From positions 1-64,000 of the forward strand of contig SVJU01000004.1 of NCBI GenBank assembly GCA_015068825.1: 64,000 nucleotides of DNA, given 5' to 3'. The first letter of the stretch is position 1. The number at the start of each line of letters is the position of its first letter. This document shows positions 26,854 to 37,569 of this stretch, piece after piece. Below the pieces are notes generated by a model. The model was not told the DNA's origin and made no database searches. It saw only the letters and a program-made list of their open reading frames with translations. Position numbers and translations under genes: made by a program. The DNA is from Oscillospiraceae bacterium. GTDB lineage: Bacteria > Bacillota > Clostridia > UMGS1810.

Positions 26854-27723
26854 ATGAATAAAAACCTTCTTTTAGTGGGTGGAGACGAAAGATTTATCAC
26901 AGTCGCCAACACGCTTTCTGATTACGGTTTTAATACCTTTGTAACCGCATTTAGAAAAAACAAAAATTTCAAGAATAACATAAGATTTTTAAACTCAATA
27001 TTTGAAATGGAGAATGCAGACTATGTAATTTTACCTCTCCCTGCAACAAAAGATAAATTAACTGTTTTTGCACCTTTCTCGGATACAGAAATATATCTTG
27101 ATGATATATATTCAAATATAAAAGATTGCACACTTCTTTGCGGAAAAGTTGACGAAAGTATTGAAAACAGCGTCAAAAAATATTCAATTGATGTAATCGA
27201 TTATTTTGCCGATGAAACTCTTACAATTTTAAATTGTATACCTACCGCTGAAGGTGCAATAAACATAGCAATAGAAAATACCGCATCTACTATTTTTGGT
27301 TCAAATTGCCTTGTTTTGGGTTTTGGAAGAGTTGGAAAAATACTTGCGAAAACGCTTTCTTCCCTTGGTGCAAACACCTTTGTTGAAGCCAGAAAAAATT
27401 CTGATTTAGCCTGGATAAAAGCATTTGGCTATGAAGGAATAAAGCTTGATGAACTTAAAAATTCAATAAATAAATTCGACATAATTTTCAACACCATTCC
27501 ACACAAAATTTTAAACGAGGATATTCTTTCAAACTTAAAAAAGGATTGTCTTATTGTCGACCTTGCTTCATATCCGTATGGTGCAGATATAAACTTTTGT
27601 CGTGACAATAAAATCAAATACATTATAGCAAGCTCACTCCCCGGGAAAGTTGCTCCGCACTTTGCAGGAAAATTAATAGCAAATACTATCAATGATATAA
27701 TTTATGAAAGGCAGGTGTACTAA
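26854..27723 (+). CDS. dpaA: Dipicolinate synthase subunit A
   Basis: 289 residues. An N-terminal domain (NLLLVGGDERFITVANTLSD) precedes a Rossmann domain with VLGFGRVGKILAKTLSSLGA and a C-terminal SSLPGKVAPHFAGKLIANTI. With DpaB it oxidises dihydrodipicolinate to dipicolinic acid in the mother cell; the acid is loaded into the spore core with calcium for heat resistance. The ATG at 26854 has AAAGG 9 nt upstream; a TTG nine bases earlier overlaps it. It runs straight into dpaB with no gap. Confidence 0.93.
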   Translation: MNKNLLLVGGDERFITVANTLSDYGFNTFVTAFRKNKNFKNNIRFLNSIFEMENADYVILPLPATKDKLTVFAPFSDTEIYLDDIYSNIKDCTLLCGKVDESIENSVKKYSIDVIDYFADETLTILNCIPTAEGAINIAIENTASTIFGSNCLVLGFGRVGKILAKTLSSLGANTFVEARKNSDLAWIKAFGYEGIKLDELKNSINKFDIIFNTIPHKILNEDILSNLKKDCLIVDLASYPYGADINFCRDNKIKYIIASSLPGKVAPHFAGKLIANTINDIIYERQVY

Positions 27724-28302
27724 ATGACACTTGAAAATTTAAACATAGGATTTGCTCTGACCGGATCTTTTTGCACATTAAAAAGAACTATGGAAGCATT
27801 AAAAGAACTTTCAAAAACAAAAGCAAATATAATTCCAATCATGAGCGAAATTACTTACTCAACCGATACACGTTTTGGGAAAGCAGAAGATTTTATAAAT
27901 GAAATTAAAAACATATGTGGAAACGAAATTATAAATACTATAAAAAAAGCCGAACCGATTGGTCCTAAAAATATACTTGATGCACTTATAATTGCCCCTT
28001 GCACAGGGAACACTCTTTCTAAAATTGCACTCGGCATGACAGATACTTGTGTAGCAATGGCAGCAAAAGCATCATTAAGAAATAAAAATCCTCTTATTAT
28101 AGCAGTTTCTACAAATGACGGACTGGGCTTAAGTGCACAAAACATTGCAACACTCCTTAACACAAAAAATGTGTTTTTTGTTCCGTTTGGGCAGGATGAT
28201 GCAAAAAATAAACCAAATTCGCTCGTTGCCGATATGACAAAAATTTCAGACACTCTTTATCTTGCTCTTGAGGGCGAGCAAATTCAGCCATTAATAAAAT
28301 AA
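27724..28302 (+). CDS. dpaB: Dipicolinate synthase subunit B
   Basis: 192 residues, a flavoprotein-like fold: IGFALTGSFCTLKRTMEALK, then DALIIAPCTGNTLSKIALGM and a C-terminal VFFVPFGQDDAKNKPNSLVA. Partner of DpaA. The ATG follows the dpaA TAA directly, with a weak AAAGGCAGG inside the end of dpaA as ribosome binding site. Confidence 0.93.
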   Translation: MTLENLNIGFALTGSFCTLKRTMEALKELSKTKANIIPIMSEITYSTDTRFGKAEDFINEIKNICGNEIINTIKKAEPIGPKNILDALIIAPCTGNTLSKIALGMTDTCVAMAAKASLRNKNPLIIAVSTNDGLGLSAQNIATLLNTKNVFFVPFGQDDAKNKPNSLVADMTKISDTLYLALEGEQIQPLIK

Positions 28303-28327
28303 AGGAACGGTATATACCGTTCCTTTT
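28301..28327. terminator. Bidirectional terminator between dpaB and guaB
   Basis: AAAGGAACGGTA and TACCGTTCCTTT form a hairpin that starts inside the dpaB stop codon. T-rich DNA follows on the plus strand and the minus side also reads into a T-rich end, so it can serve both converging genes. Confidence 0.85.
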
Positions 28328-28339
28328 ATAATAAAATTA

Positions 28340-29803
<1,464 letters not shown>

Positions 29804-29849
29804 TTATTCCTCCTGAAAGTTTATTTTTGTGTTTTAGAATATATAGTTT

Positions 29850-29879
29850 AAGTGGGAGGTTTTACAAATTCTCCCACTT
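29850..29879. other. Hairpin between ileS and guaB
   Basis: AAGTGGGAG and CTCCCACTT form a perfect 9-bp stem around a 12-nt loop just after the ileS stop. On the minus strand it is followed by AAACTATA rather than a U-run, so termination would be weak. It may be an inefficient terminator, an RNA-stability hairpin or part of the guaB promoter region. Confidence 0.5.
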
Positions 29880-29885
29880 TTAATT

Positions 29886-32672
29886 TTATAAACTTCTTAC
29901 AACAGCTGCACAGCGTTTGCAAAGTGTTGGATGTTCACTGTCCTCACCAACAGTTTTAGAAATCATCCAGCAACGGTCGCATTTTTCGCCTTCAGCATTT
30001 GAAACCTTGATGCAAACACCGGTTTCTTCGCCTTTTACACCGTCACATTCACCTTCGTTAATACAAACATCAGACACAATAAACACTGTTACAAGGTCGT
30101 TTTCGTTATTCTTTAAAAATTCATACATTTCACCTTTTGCACAAAGTGAAACCTTAGCACCAAGAGAATGACCGATAATTTTTTCATTTCTTGCCATTTC
30201 AAGTGCCTTACTTACATCATTTTTAAGCGCAATAAGTTTATCGTATTTTTCTTCTATTTCTTTATTTTTGTAAGCATCGCAAACAGAAGGCATACCTGCA
30301 AACATAACACTTTCTTTGCCATCTTCTTTTGCATGTGGCATTGCGTTCCAGATTTCTTCTGTTGTAAAGCAAAGTACAGGAGCAAGAAGTTTTACAAGAG
30401 AGTCTAAAATTTTATACATTGCTGTCTGTGCACTTCTTCTTTCGGTGCTGTCTGCTTTCTGAGTATATAATCTGTCTTTTATAATATCAAGATAGAAGTT
30501 ACTCATATCAACAACACAGAAATGATGAATTGCATGCTGAAGAGTATGGAATTCATAGCTTCTGTATGCTTCAAGTGCTTTTTCACAAAGAGCATTCATT
30601 TTAAGTAGTGCCCATTTGTCTATTTCAAGCATATTTTCATAAGATACCATATCAGTATCAGGATTAAAGTCTGAAATATTACCCAATATATAACGGGCTG
30701 TATTTCTTATTTTTCTGTAACTTTCTGAAAGCTGTTTTAAAATATCTTCACTTAATCTTACATCAGTTTTGTAATCAGAAGAAACAACCCAGAGTCTTAA
30801 AATATCTACACCGTATTTTTTAGCAACTTCAAGAGGATCCATACCGTTGCCAAGAGATTTAGACATTTTCTTACCATTACCATCAACAACCATACCATGT
30901 GTTATAACCTTTTTATAAGGTGCACCAAGTCCCAAAGCCACACTTGTTAAAAGTGAAGACTGGAACCAACCTCTGTACTGGTCGTTTCCTTCAAGGTAAA
31001 GGTCAGCAGGCCATGATAAGCCTTCTCTTCCTGCTAAAACTGCGTAATGGCTTGAACCTGAGTCAAACCAAACATCCATAATGTCTGTTTCTTTTGTAAA
31101 ATGCTCGCAACCGCATTTAGCACATTTTGTACCTTTTGGAAGAATTTCGGACGCATCCATTTCATACCATACGCCACAACCTTTTTCTTCAAAAAGTTTT
31201 GAAATAATTTTAATGGTTTCTTCATTTATAAGCTCATGGCCACATTCTTCGCAATAGAAAATTGGGATTGGAACACCCCATTTTCTCTGACGCGAAATAC
31301 ACCAGTCGCTCCTGTCTTCAACCATTTTTGTAATTCTTTCTTCGCCCCATTTTGGTAGCCAGTCAACTGTTTTAATTGCTTCAACAGCTGCTTTTTTAAA
31401 TTTATCAACAGACGCAAACCACTGCTCGGTTGCTCTGAAAACAATCGGGCTTGAACATCTCCAGCAATGAGGATACTGGTGAATAATAGGTTCTATTGCT
31501 ACCAAAGAATTTGTGCTCTTTAGTTCTTCAATGATTGCATCATTTGATTTTTCGTAATACATTCCGGCAAATTTACCTGCTTCATCATTTAAAACACCTT
31601 TAGAATCAACAGGAACAATAATTGGAAGGTCATAATTCTGGCAAGCAACAAAGTCTTCTGCACCATGACCGGGAGCAGTATGAACACAACCTGTACCTGC
31701 ATCAAGTGTAACATGGTCGCCCAAAATAACGAGCGAATCTCTGTCAATAAACGGATGCTTACAAGTTACATATTCCATTTTGCTGCCTTCAATTTCGCCA
31801 AGAATTTTATATTCAGCAATATTTGCAGCTTTTGCAAAAGTATCAACCAAATCACGCGCAATTACATAAATATCGCCGCCAACATCTACAAGAGCATAGA
31901 TAAAGTCAGGATTTAAGCAGATTGCAACGTTACCAGGAAGTGTCCAGGTTGTTGTTGTCCAGATAACAAAGTAGATTTTGTCTTTGTCGTAACCTTCAAA
32001 AACGCCTTTGTCATCATTTACTTTAAATCTTACATATATAGAATTTGTTTTATCTTCTGCATATTCAATTTCTGCTTCTGCAAGCGCAGTTTCACAGTCA
32101 GGACACCAGTAAACAGGTTTCATACCCTTGTAAATTACACCACTGTTTGCCATTTTTCCAAAAACTTCAATCTGTCTGCCTTCAAACTGTGGTTCAAGAG
32201 TATAATAAGGATGCTCATAATCACCTATAATTCCAAGGCGTTTAAACTGTTCTGCCTGATTATTAATATACTTAATCGCAAATTCCTCACAAATTTTTCT
32301 AAATTCCGATGTAGATACTTCGTCTTTTTTGATTTTAAGCTTTTTGATAGCCTGCACTTCAATTGGAAGACCGTGTGTATCCCAACCCGGAATAAACTGT
32401 GCACGATAGCCGTCCATATTTTTAAAACGAACGATAATATCTTTTAAAATCTTATTTAAACTGTGACCTAAATGAATGTCACCGTTTGCAAACGGAGGAC
32501 CGTCATGAAGAGTAAACTCCTGTTTACCTTTGTTTTCCTCCATTAATTTTTCATAAATTTTTTCTTCTTCCCACTTTTTCACCATTTCAGGTTCCTTCTG
32601 AGGAAGGTTTGCCCTCATTGAAAAATCAGTTTTAGGAAGATTAAGGGTTTTGCCGTAATCTAATTCTTCCAC
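29886..32672 (-). CDS. ileS: Isoleucyl-tRNA synthetase
   Basis: 928 residues. Class I signatures: GDIHLGHSLNK (HIGH region) and KKMSKSLGNG (KMSKS). The CP1 editing domain has WTTTTWTLPGNVA and HTAPGHGAEDF. A cysteine-rich C-terminus, CDRCWMISKTVG then CKRC, binds zinc. It has two further CxxC pairs (CEEC, CAKC) in the middle. The start is taken as GTG at 32672, 12 nt after AGGAG, because the TTG at 32684 touches the ribosome binding site. No T-box leader lies in the 58-nt gap upstream. Confidence 0.96.
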   Translation of the reverse strand: MEELDYGKTLNLPKTDFSMRANLPQKEPEMVKKWEEEKIYEKLMEENKGKQEFTLHDGPPFANGDIHLGHSLNKILKDIIVRFKNMDGYRAQFIPGWDTHGLPIEVQAIKKLKIKKDEVSTSEFRKICEEFAIKYINNQAEQFKRLGIIGDYEHPYYTLEPQFEGRQIEVFGKMANSGVIYKGMKPVYWCPDCETALAEAEIEYAEDKTNSIYVRFKVNDDKGVFEGYDKDKIYFVIWTTTTWTLPGNVAICLNPDFIYALVDVGGDIYVIARDLVDTFAKAANIAEYKILGEIEGSKMEYVTCKHPFIDRDSLVILGDHVTLDAGTGCVHTAPGHGAEDFVACQNYDLPIIVPVDSKGVLNDEAGKFAGMYYEKSNDAIIEELKSTNSLVAIEPIIHQYPHCWRCSSPIVFRATEQWFASVDKFKKAAVEAIKTVDWLPKWGEERITKMVEDRSDWCISRQRKWGVPIPIFYCEECGHELINEETIKIISKLFEEKGCGVWYEMDASEILPKGTKCAKCGCEHFTKETDIMDVWFDSGSSHYAVLAGREGLSWPADLYLEGNDQYRGWFQSSLLTSVALGLGAPYKKVITHGMVVDGNGKKMSKSLGNGMDPLEVAKKYGVDILRLWVVSSDYKTDVRLSEDILKQLSESYRKIRNTARYILGNISDFNPDTDMVSYENMLEIDKWALLKMNALCEKALEAYRSYEFHTLQHAIHHFCVVDMSNFYLDIIKDRLYTQKADSTERRSAQTAMYKILDSLVKLLAPVLCFTTEEIWNAMPHAKEDGKESVMFAGMPSVCDAYKNKEIEEKYDKLIALKNDVSKALEMARNEKIIGHSLGAKVSLCAKGEMYEFLKNNENDLVTVFIVSDVCINEGECDGVKGEETGVCIKVSNAEGEKCDRCWMISKTVGEDSEHPTLCKRCAAVVRSL

Positions 32673-32730
32673 TCTAATAAACAACTCCTTTTATGAAAAA
32701 CCATTTGTTTATGGTTTAGATTTCTTAAAT

Positions 32731-33171
32731 TTATTCTTCTGACAGAAGCTTAACCTGCGCTTCATATTCAGCTTTCATCTTTGATTTAAAAAGTATGTAC
32801 TCTCTTTTAATTTGTTCGAACTTTTCATTTGTTTTTTCAAGTTCTCTGTTGGCTGCTCTTATTATTTCTTCTGCTTTGGCATTAGCTTCTTCAACAATAA
32901 TTTTTGCCTTTTCATTAGCTGTTTCTCTTACCTCATCACTTGCAGCCTGTGCAACTAAAAGTGTACTTTGCATGGTATCTTCCATTGCTTTATAATGGTC
33001 AAGTGCGTTTGTCAAGGCATTAATTTTATCCTTAAACGAAATATTTTCACGATAAAGCTTTTCATAATCTGCTAAAATAAGTTCTTTAAATTTATCAACA
33101 TCAAGCTTTTTATAGCCACCCACTGTGGAATTAACAAATTTTTTGTTTTCAATATCAAGCGGAGAAAGCAT
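32731..33171 (-). CDS. divIVA: DivIVA-domain cell-division protein
   Basis: 146 residues. The N-terminal membrane-binding motif LSPLDIENKKFVNSTVGGYK and DVDKFKELILADYEKLY are typical; the rest is a long coiled coil rich in A/E/K (ETANEKAKIIVEEANAKAEE). DivIVA proteins sense curved membrane at poles and septa. The ATG at 33171 lies 6 nt after GAGGTG. The sepF-ylmH-divIVA order is conserved in Firmicutes. Confidence 0.9.
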   Translation of the reverse strand: MLSPLDIENKKFVNSTVGGYKKLDVDKFKELILADYEKLYRENISFKDKINALTNALDHYKAMEDTMQSTLLVAQAASDEVRETANEKAKIIVEEANAKAEEIIRAANRELEKTNEKFEQIKREYILFKSKMKAEYEAQVKLLSEE

Positions 33172-33181
33172 TGGAATCACC

Positions 33182-33961
33182 TCATATATAATATTTTATT
33201 AAAATACGGTTTTTGCCTTTTTTCGAAAGAGGAAAATCGGTTTGAATCTGAGCTTTTCCAAATCCTCTTACCGACAAAATATCACCGTTTGAAATTTTCA
33301 AAGAATTATTCTTTGTAACCTCATAATTTAAAGATACCAATCCTTCGTTTATAAAAGAATCGGATACCGACCTTGATTTGTCGCAGAATGCACTTACCAC
33401 ACAATCAAGACGAAGCGACGAAACGGTTTTAAAAACTTCTTTAAATCGTTTTTCGTCGTCAATTTCAACTTCTTCATAATAAATTTCACAATCCACAAAA
33501 GAATTAGAAATTTTATTTAAGTTATAAAGTAAAAACTCGGTAATATCGTTCACACAAAAGATAATTGCAAACTCGTCCATAATAACAATATCACCAATTT
33601 TTTCTCTTTTTATGCCAAGAGATAAAACCGAACCAAGATATGCTCTATGGTCAAAAACCTTTTTATCTTTTGTGGAAATTTTAATTTTATCAACCGGAAA
33701 TACATTAAAATCTATATTTTCATCGGTTGAAAAAGCATACATTTTCCTTTCGGCATTTTTGTATCCGCCAAAAGAAATAAAATTAACCTTTTCGGCAATT
33801 CTTTTTCGCTCATCCAGTCTTTTTTGTTCGGATGGCGTTAAAAACGAAGTAAACAAGGGGTAAGATGAATAAGCCGATTTTTTGATTTTATCAAATATAT
33901 TTGAAAAAAGAATTTTTTCATCGCCATCAGAAAGCTGCGACAAAAACTTAAGCTTGTCCAT
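33182..33961 (-). CDS. ylmH: YlmH-family S4-domain RNA-binding protein
   Basis: 259 residues; YlmH domain in the first two-thirds (YPLFTSFLTPSEQKRLDERK, HRAYLGSVLSLGIKREKIGD) and a C-terminal S4 RNA-binding domain (SLRLDCVVSAFCDKSRSVSD, ISNGDILSVRGFGKAQI). In Bacillus it acts in ribosome quality control and sits in the division cluster. Its ATG overlaps the sepF stop by one base. Confidence 0.9.
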   Translation of the reverse strand: MDKLKFLSQLSDGDEKILFSNIFDKIKKSAYSSYPLFTSFLTPSEQKRLDERKRIAEKVNFISFGGYKNAERKMYAFSTDENIDFNVFPVDKIKISTKDKKVFDHRAYLGSVLSLGIKREKIGDIVIMDEFAIIFCVNDITEFLLYNLNKISNSFVDCEIYYEEVEIDDEKRFKEVFKTVSSLRLDCVVSAFCDKSRSVSDSFINEGLVSLNYEVTKNNSLKISNGDILSVRGFGKAQIQTDFPLSKKGKNRILIKYYI

Positions 33962-34389
33962 TATTCGTTGTCAAACAAACCGTGCATTTTAAGTTCTTCG
34001 CCAAAATCACCCATTATGCCCACATTGTAAGGAGCAAGAAGAATAATTCCGTTAGAAACCTTCTGCATACTTCCGTCAAGTGCATAAACTGCACCTGATA
34101 AAAAGTTTACAATTTTAATTGCAATTTCTTTATCAAGTTTTTCAAGATTAACAACAACAGGCTTTTTAGATTTTAAATGGTCTGCAATTTCCTGTGAATC
34201 TGCATAAGATGTAGGCTGAATAATAACAACTTTAAGCTGTGTAGTTGTATGAATATTAACAACCTTGTTCTTTTTAGAACTCATTCTTGCTTCTTCCCTT
34301 TCAGCAGGCATTACAGGAACTTCTTCTTCAATTCCCTCTTCGCCACCAAGACCTAAAAAGTTTGTAACCTTGTCCATAAAGTTTGACAT
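33961..34389 (-). CDS. sepF: Cell-division protein SepF
   Basis: 142 residues. A short N-terminal amphipathic membrane anchor (MSNFMDKVTNFLGLGGEEG), a charged linker, and the SepF domain (KVVIIQPTSYADSQEIADHL, PVVVNLEKLDKEIAIKIVNF, GSMQKVSNGIILLAP). SepF tethers and bundles FtsZ. Overlaps ylmH by one base. Confidence 0.93.
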   Translation of the reverse strand: MSNFMDKVTNFLGLGGEEGIEEEVPVMPAEREEARMSSKKNKVVNIHTTTQLKVVIIQPTSYADSQEIADHLKSKKPVVVNLEKLDKEIAIKIVNFLSGAVYALDGSMQKVSNGIILLAPYNVGIMGDFGEELKMHGLFDNE

Positions 34390-34432
34390 AATAAAAAATC
34401 CCCTTTACTTTTATCTTAATTTTTATTATTAA

Positions 34433-35128
34433 CTATTGTTTAAACATAGCAGAACCAACTCTTACTATATTTGCCCCTTCCAAAATGGCAAGCTCATAAT
34501 CAGAACTCATTCCCATAGACAAATATTCCATACTAATATTATTATATTTTTTTTGCGATATGTCAACATAAATTTTGTATAATTTTCTAAAAATTTGCCG
34601 AATTTCGTTATCAGCGGCATCTTTTGGTGCCATTGTCATAAATCCTTTAACCTTAACAGCATTAAATTTATCTATTTCATCAAGGAAAGAATCTATATCT
34701 TCGCACCTTATTCCATACTTTGATTCCTCGCCCGAAACATTTACCTCAATAAGCACATCAGTTGTAATTCCTTTTTGCGATGATAATCTGTCAATCTCTT
34801 TTGCAAGTTTTATACTTTCAACCGAATGAATAAGAAATGTTTTGCCGATAATGTATTTCACCTTATTAGTCTGAAGATGACCTATAATGTGCCATTTAAC
34901 ATTATCGATTTTGTCTTCTTTTTCCAAAAACTCCTGAACTCTGTTTTCGCCAAGATGATAAATTCCTTCATCAACTGCTTTTTTTATATCTTCAGCATCG
35001 ATTGTTTTTGTAACACCCAAAATTATTATGTCATCAGCTTTTCGTCCCGATTCTTTGCAGGCAAGATTAATATTCTGTCTTATTTTTTCAATGTTTTTTG
35101 AAATATGGTTTTCATTCATATTAATCAT
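34433..35128 (-). CDS. yggS: YggS-family pyridoxal-phosphate homeostasis protein
   Basis: 231 residues, single-domain alanine-racemase-like barrel. The PLP lysine lies in IILGVTKTIDAEDI; HLGENRVQEF, WHIIGHLQTNKVKYI and SMGMSSDYELAI are family signatures. It buffers PLP and affects amino-acid pools; no enzyme activity is known. Its ATG overlaps the stop of the HlyD-like gene (ATGA). Its place next to sepF is conserved. Confidence 0.93.
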   Translation of the reverse strand: MINMNENHISKNIEKIRQNINLACKESGRKADDIIILGVTKTIDAEDIKKAVDEGIYHLGENRVQEFLEKEDKIDNVKWHIIGHLQTNKVKYIIGKTFLIHSVESIKLAKEIDRLSSQKGITTDVLIEVNVSGEESKYGIRCEDIDSFLDEIDKFNAVKVKGFMTMAPKDAADNEIRQIFRKLYKIYVDISQKKYNNISMEYLSMGMSSDYELAILEGANIVRVGSAMFKQ

Positions 35129-36339
35129 CTTACAACCTTTCCCTCATAAACTTTTGATGTATTAGTCAAAACCTCATCATAAAGAAGCAGTGAGTTTGAA
35201 TCCAAGTTGTTTTCTTTGACAATTGCATAATTATCATCCTTGTAAACAACTTCGCATTTTTTAAACTTTGCAAGTCCGTCGGATGAAACATAAACACCGT
35301 CCTGACCATCTTTTTTTATAAGTGCACTGCTTGGAACCTTAAGGCCAGTATAAATATTTTTTATAAGCTCAACATCTACACTTCTTTGAATATATGAATT
35401 GGCATCATAGCTTGTTGTGCTTACAATCATAACCTTATTATTCCCTTTGTCCTGTGAAACACTTTCAACCTTTGCATTTATGTTCTTTTTTTCATTATTA
35501 AGACGCAAAAACACCTGTTCACCTATTTCAAAATCCAAAGCTCTGTCTTTATCAAGCAAAATTGCTACACACCACTCATAGTTGTCTATAAGCTTAATTT
35601 TATCGTTTACCATTTCTTCACTTGTTTTTTCTTTGAGTTTATCCGATATATTCTTAAAATCAGAATATTTCATTTCCTTAGCATTTTCTGTGGTAAGTAT
35701 TTTTTCATATCCGTCAGTATTTAAAGAAAACACTCCGGGAAATGGCGAAAAAACATTCTGCTCATATTCTTTAAGCTGGTTTTCAAGCTTAACTTTCTGG
35801 GCGTTAAGTTCATCAAGATTTGTGTCTACCATTGCACCATCATTACTCACCTTATTTTTTTTGTCATATAATGCAACAGTTTCTTTTTGCAGTTCATTCC
35901 ATTTTTTCAAATCGCCCTGATTAATATAATAAATCATTTCAACAATGTTTTGTGAAATTAAATTATCGAGTTTAAAAACATCATCTGTAAAATTATCGCC
36001 TATTGTTTTTGAACTTTCTATCTCGCTTATTCTTTCGTTTATTTTATCAAGATTATCCTGAACACCTTTGTCGGCATTTTCATTTATAACAGTTGCAATA
36101 AGCTTACCTGCAGGAACTAATGTCCCCTCTTCAACCTTTGCACGAAGAGAACCAGAAAGATTGGTTTCTAAAACATACTCATTTCGTATAACAATCCCAT
36201 GATGCATACTGCTGTTTTCCAGACTTCCAGAAAACACCATTTCTATTTTTCCTTTAGGACTTACTCTTAAATAAATAAAAACAAGAAAAAACACAATAAA
36301 AAAAGCAAACAAAACCTTTGTAAAAGTGCTTTTTTTCAA
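35125..36339 (-). CDS. HlyD-like membrane-anchored adaptor of the division cluster
   Basis: 404 residues. One N-terminal membrane helix (VLFAFFIVFFLVFIYLRV), a biotinyl-lipoyl-like half (SLRAKVEEGTLVPAGKLIAT), a long coiled coil (about 90-195), the returning lipoyl half (SPFPGVFSLNTDGYE) and a C-terminal barrel. HlyD/RND adaptor proteins link membrane pumps across the envelope, but no transporter gene is near. In Clostridia this gene regularly precedes yggS-sepF, which suggests a role in division or envelope growth; that is inference. Confidence 0.75.
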   Translation of the reverse strand: MKKSTFTKVLFAFFIVFFLVFIYLRVSPKGKIEMVFSGSLENSSMHHGIVIRNEYVLETNLSGSLRAKVEEGTLVPAGKLIATVINENADKGVQDNLDKINERISEIESSKTIGDNFTDDVFKLDNLISQNIVEMIYYINQGDLKKWNELQKETVALYDKKNKVSNDGAMVDTNLDELNAQKVKLENQLKEYEQNVFSPFPGVFSLNTDGYEKILTTENAKEMKYSDFKNISDKLKEKTSEEMVNDKIKLIDNYEWCVAILLDKDRALDFEIGEQVFLRLNNEKKNINAKVESVSQDKGNNKVMIVSTTSYDANSYIQRSVDVELIKNIYTGLKVPSSALIKKDGQDGVYVSSDGLAKFKKCEVVYKDDNYAIVKENNLDSNSLLLYDEVLTNTSKVYEGKVVR

Positions 36340-36351
36340 AACTTACACCAC

Positions 36352-36585
36352 CTAATTATTTCCGTCGTATTTCGAAAAATCAATCTGACGGCGTGGAATT
36401 ATTGTAGAAATTGCGTGTTTGAAAACAAGCTGGTCTTTGCCGTCAACCTCAAGCAAAATTGTAAAGCTGTCAAAGCTTTTAACCTGTCCTTTAAACTGAA
36501 AACCATTGGTGAGAAAAACTGTGATTTCAACCTTTTCTTTTCTTACTGCATTTAAAAACACATCCTGAAAATTAATTTGTTTCAT
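36352..36585 (-). CDS. hfq: RNA chaperone Hfq
   Basis: 77 residues; Sm1 motif ([20 protein letters not shown]) and Sm2 motif ([12 protein letters not shown]) are clear. Hfq hexamers match small RNAs to mRNAs. The ATG at 36585 has AAAGGAG 6 nt upstream. It follows miaA, the order also found in Gram-negative bacteria. Confidence 0.95.
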   Translation of the reverse strand: MKQINFQDVFLNAVRKEKVEITVFLTNGFQFKGQVKSFDSFTILLEVDGKDQLVFKHAISTIIPRRQIDFSKYDGNN

Positions 36586-36611
36586 ATTTTTCTCCTTTCT
36601 TTTTTCTAAAA

Positions 36612-37553
36612 TCATTTTGATTTTTCAATAATTTTTATGCATTCATTTAAAATATCATCATCGGATAAATTAAGTGTATTTATCCATTTAATGTTTTCAT
36701 CTTTTGTAAACCATGTAAACTGACGCTTTGCATATCTTCTTGAATTTCTTTTTAATAAAAATATCGCTTCATCCAAAGATGTTTCGCCTTTAAGATATGC
36801 TATAATTTCTCTGTATCCTATTGCCATAGATGCTGTTTTACTAAAACCTTTTTCGCTTTCAAGTATACCTTTAACCTCGTCTATTAAACCTTCTTTTATC
36901 ATTTTATCAACACGAAGGTCAATTCTTTCATACAAAACTTCTCTTGGCTGTAAAAGGCCTATTTTTATACTCTCATAACCTTGCCCGTTTTTTCTTGCCT
37001 CTTTATCAAGCTCGGTTTTTGTTTTACCTGTTGTATGATAAATTTCAAGAGCTCTTATAACTCTTTTTATGTTATTGGGGTGAATTGCCAATGCACTTTG
37101 ATAATCTTTTTCCTCAAGCATTTTATGAACAAATTCATTTCCCTTTTCATCAGCAAGATTTTTTAAATAATTTCTGTATTCTTCATCGTTATTTTCAACC
37201 GAAAAATCAATGCCGTTTATAAGCGAATCCACATAAAGTCCTGTTCCTCCAACAACAAGAGGAACGAAACCGTCATTTAAAATATTATCAACTTTTATTT
37301 TTGCATCGGCAACATAATCTGCAACATTATATTCCTCGTAAGGATTTACAATATCAATCATATAATGCTCAATATTCTGCATTTCTTCTTTTGTAACCTT
37401 TGCAGTGCCGATATCCATTTTTTTGTATATCTGCATAGAATCTGCCGATACAATTTTTGCATTTATTTTTTTTGCAAGATTAACCGAAGTTTTTGTTTTT
37501 CCTACTCCGGTAGGCCCAACTATTACAACAACGGTATTTTTTTTAATTTCCAT
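36612..37553 (-). CDS. miaA: tRNA dimethylallyltransferase
   Basis: 313 residues. P-loop [29 protein letters not shown] and [17 protein letters not shown] are diagnostic. It adds the isopentenyl group to A37 of tRNAs reading UNN codons; MiaB (42636-44045), in the same operon, then adds the methylthio group. Confidence 0.96.
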   Translation of the reverse strand: MEIKKNTVVVIVGPTGVGKTKTSVNLAKKINAKIVSADSMQIYKKMDIGTAKVTKEEMQNIEHYMIDIVNPYEEYNVADYVADAKIKVDNILNDGFVPLVVGGTGLYVDSLINGIDFSVENNDEEYRNYLKNLADEKGNEFVHKMLEEKDYQSALAIHPNNIKRVIRALEIYHTTGKTKTELDKEARKNGQGYESIKIGLLQPREVLYERIDLRVDKMIKEGLIDEVKGILESEKGFSKTASMAIGYREIIAYLKGETSLDEAIFLLKRNSRRYAKRQFTWFTKDENIKWINTLNLSDDDILNECIKIIEKSK

Positions 37554-37569
37554 AATAAGATAAAAATCC

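Noticed and set aside
29850-29879. Third L1-binding mimic, because of GTGGGAG between ileS and guaB
   Set aside because: GTGGGAG here pairs perfectly with CTCCCAC as a plain hairpin and lacks the CCGA...ACCAC strand of the L1 site.
32673-32730. T-box leader for ileS
   Set aside because: Only 58 nt separate divIVA and ileS, too short for a T-box, and no T-box sequence was seen. A weak AAACCAT/ATGGTTT hairpin is all that is there.
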